Source: an archaeon
Lineage (GTDB): Archaea > Nanobdellota > Nanobdellia > SCGC-AAA011-G17 > GW2011-AR18
NCBI GenBank assembly: GCA_023245385.1
Contig: JAHFKM010000047.1
Location: forward strand, 1-6,746
Length of the DNA stretch: 6,746 nt
Reading direction: 5' to 3'
The position numbers and the translations under genes were made by a program. The notes under the pieces were generated by a model. It did no database searches. It saw nothing but the letters and a program-made list of their open reading frames with translations, and was not told where the DNA came from. This document shows, in pieces, positions 6,026 to 6,746 of the stretch; the first letter of the stretch is position 1, and the number at the start of each line of letters is the position of its first letter.

Positions 6026-6746
6026 ATGCGAAGAACACACACCTGCGGAGAACTAAGCAAAAAAGATCTTTCTCAAAACGTCACCTTAAATGGTTGGATT
6101 GATTCTCGAAGAGACCATGGCGGACTCATCTTTATTGATTTAAGAGATAGATACGGATTTACCCAATTAGTTTTCGATCCAAAACAGAAGGACTGCTTTG
6201 ATACAGCAAATAGTTTGCGAAGAGAATTCGTTGTCGAAATAGAAGGAACTGTCAGAAGCAGACCTGAAGGAATGACAAATACAAAACTTTCCACTGGGGA
6301 AATTGAAGTGTTGGTTTCTAAAATAGAGATTTTAAACAAGGCAGAAGTTCCGCCATTGGAAGTTGATGATAGAATTAGTGCGAGTGAAGACTTGAGATTG
6401 AAATATCGTTACTTGGACTTACGCAGACCAGTCATGCAGCATAATCTTTTAATCAGACACAAAGCAGCTCAGGAAGTTCGCGAATATTTAAGTTCACAAA
6501 ATTTTTTAGAAATTGAAACGCCGATGCTTCAAAAGACAACACCTGGAGGAGCTCGTGTTTTTAAAGTTCCTAGCAGAACCCATCCTGGAAAATTTTATGC
6601 TTTACCTGAAAGTCCACAGCTTTACAAACAACTCTTAATGGTCTCAGGATGTGACAGATATTTTCAATTAGCAAGATGTATGAGAGATGAAGATTTAAGG
6701 CAGGATAGGCAGCCGGAATTCACGCAGATTGATATAGAAATGTCTT
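6026..6746 (+). CDS. aspS: Aspartyl-tRNA synthetase, bacterial type (5' part, runs off the window)
   Basis: The first 240 codons of AspRS, a class II synthetase that charges tRNA with aspartate in the cytosol. The N-terminal OB-fold anticodon-binding domain spans about residues 1-105 (RRTHTCGEL, GWIDSRRDHGGLIFIDLRDR, GFTQLVFDP). The catalytic domain follows, with RLKYRYLDLRRP-like KYRYLDLRRP (about 131), motif 1 around FLEIETPML, the GKFYALPESPQLYKQLL aspartate-binding loop and motif 2 CMRDEDLRQDRQPEFTQID. These match bacterial AspRS, not the shorter archaeal/eukaryotic form. The bacterial GAD insertion and motif 3 would lie beyond the window. Residues His31 and Gly82 are the pair linked in Pseudomonas AspRS to relaxed tRNA specificity, so the enzyme may also aspartylate tRNA-Asn. 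The ATG at 6026 aligns with the family N-terminus and follows a TATA box at leaderless spacing. A bacterial-type gene behind an archaeal-style promoter suggests old lateral transfer. Confidence 0.95.
   Translation, partial: MRRTHTCGELSKKDLSQNVTLNGWIDSRRDHGGLIFIDLRDRYGFTQLVFDPKQKDCFDTANSLRREFVVEIEGTVRSRPEGMTNTKLSTGEIEVLVSKIEILNKAEVPPLEVDDRISASEDLRLKYRYLDLRRPVMQHNLLIRHKAAQEVREYLSSQNFLEIETPMLQKTTPGGARVFKVPSRTHPGKFYALPESPQLYKQLLMVSGCDRYFQLARCMRDEDLRQDRQPEFTQIDIEMS

Noticed and set aside
6073..6339. Minus-strand open frame of 88 codons inside aspS
   Set aside because: It is antisense to the conserved OB-fold of AspRS, where the plus-strand reading is unmistakable.

Overview
The window looks like a chromosomal segment of an AT-rich archaeon, most plausibly a DPANN-type lineage such as Woesearchaeota or Pacearchaeota; the lineage is inferred. 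The case for Archaea rests on starts and promoters. Three genes (tldD, the coiled-coil membrane protein gene and aspS) lack a Shine-Dalgarno sequence. Each has an A/T-only TATA-like box, centred about 25 nt upstream of the ATG for tldD and aspS (leaderless mRNAs) and about 37 nt upstream for the third. A strong Shine-Dalgarno appears only where a gene is internal to an operon (tldE) or looks recently acquired (the fusion gene). A bacterial reading (CPR-like, with the boxes as -10 elements) is not fully excluded, because aspS is of the bacterial type.

Layout. Positions 45-2683 (minus) hold a two-gene operon, tldD then tldE, encoding the TldD/TldE metalloprotease; the two frames overlap by 4 nt. 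Positions 2684-3183 hold no intact gene: they contain the tldD promoter, a decayed 3' fragment of a tyrosine recombinase (minus strand, one frameshift, one catalytic His lost) and the leader of the next gene. Positions 3184-4482 (plus) encode a 432-residue fusion of an AHSA1/SRPBCC domain with two PhnB-like VOC domains, very similar to bacterial proteins and probably acquired laterally. Converging on it is a 453-residue unrecognised protein (4517-5878, minus) with a Pro/Thr-rich N-terminus, a coiled coil, one membrane helix and a small four-cysteine C-terminal domain. Positions 5879-6025 are a divergent promoter region, followed by the first 240 codons of a bacterial-type aspartyl-tRNA synthetase (aspS) that runs off the window.

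The genes do not form one pathway. tldDE and aspS are housekeeping or widely conserved functions. The middle block (recombinase remnant plus bacterial-like fusion gene) reads as a small accessory insertion. I do not see a CRISPR array, tRNA, rRNA, complete mobile element or multi-gene defence system. The points most worth following are the triple-domain fusion, residues in AspRS that predict a non-discriminating enzyme, the recombinase relic beside the fusion gene, and the uncharacterised membrane protein.
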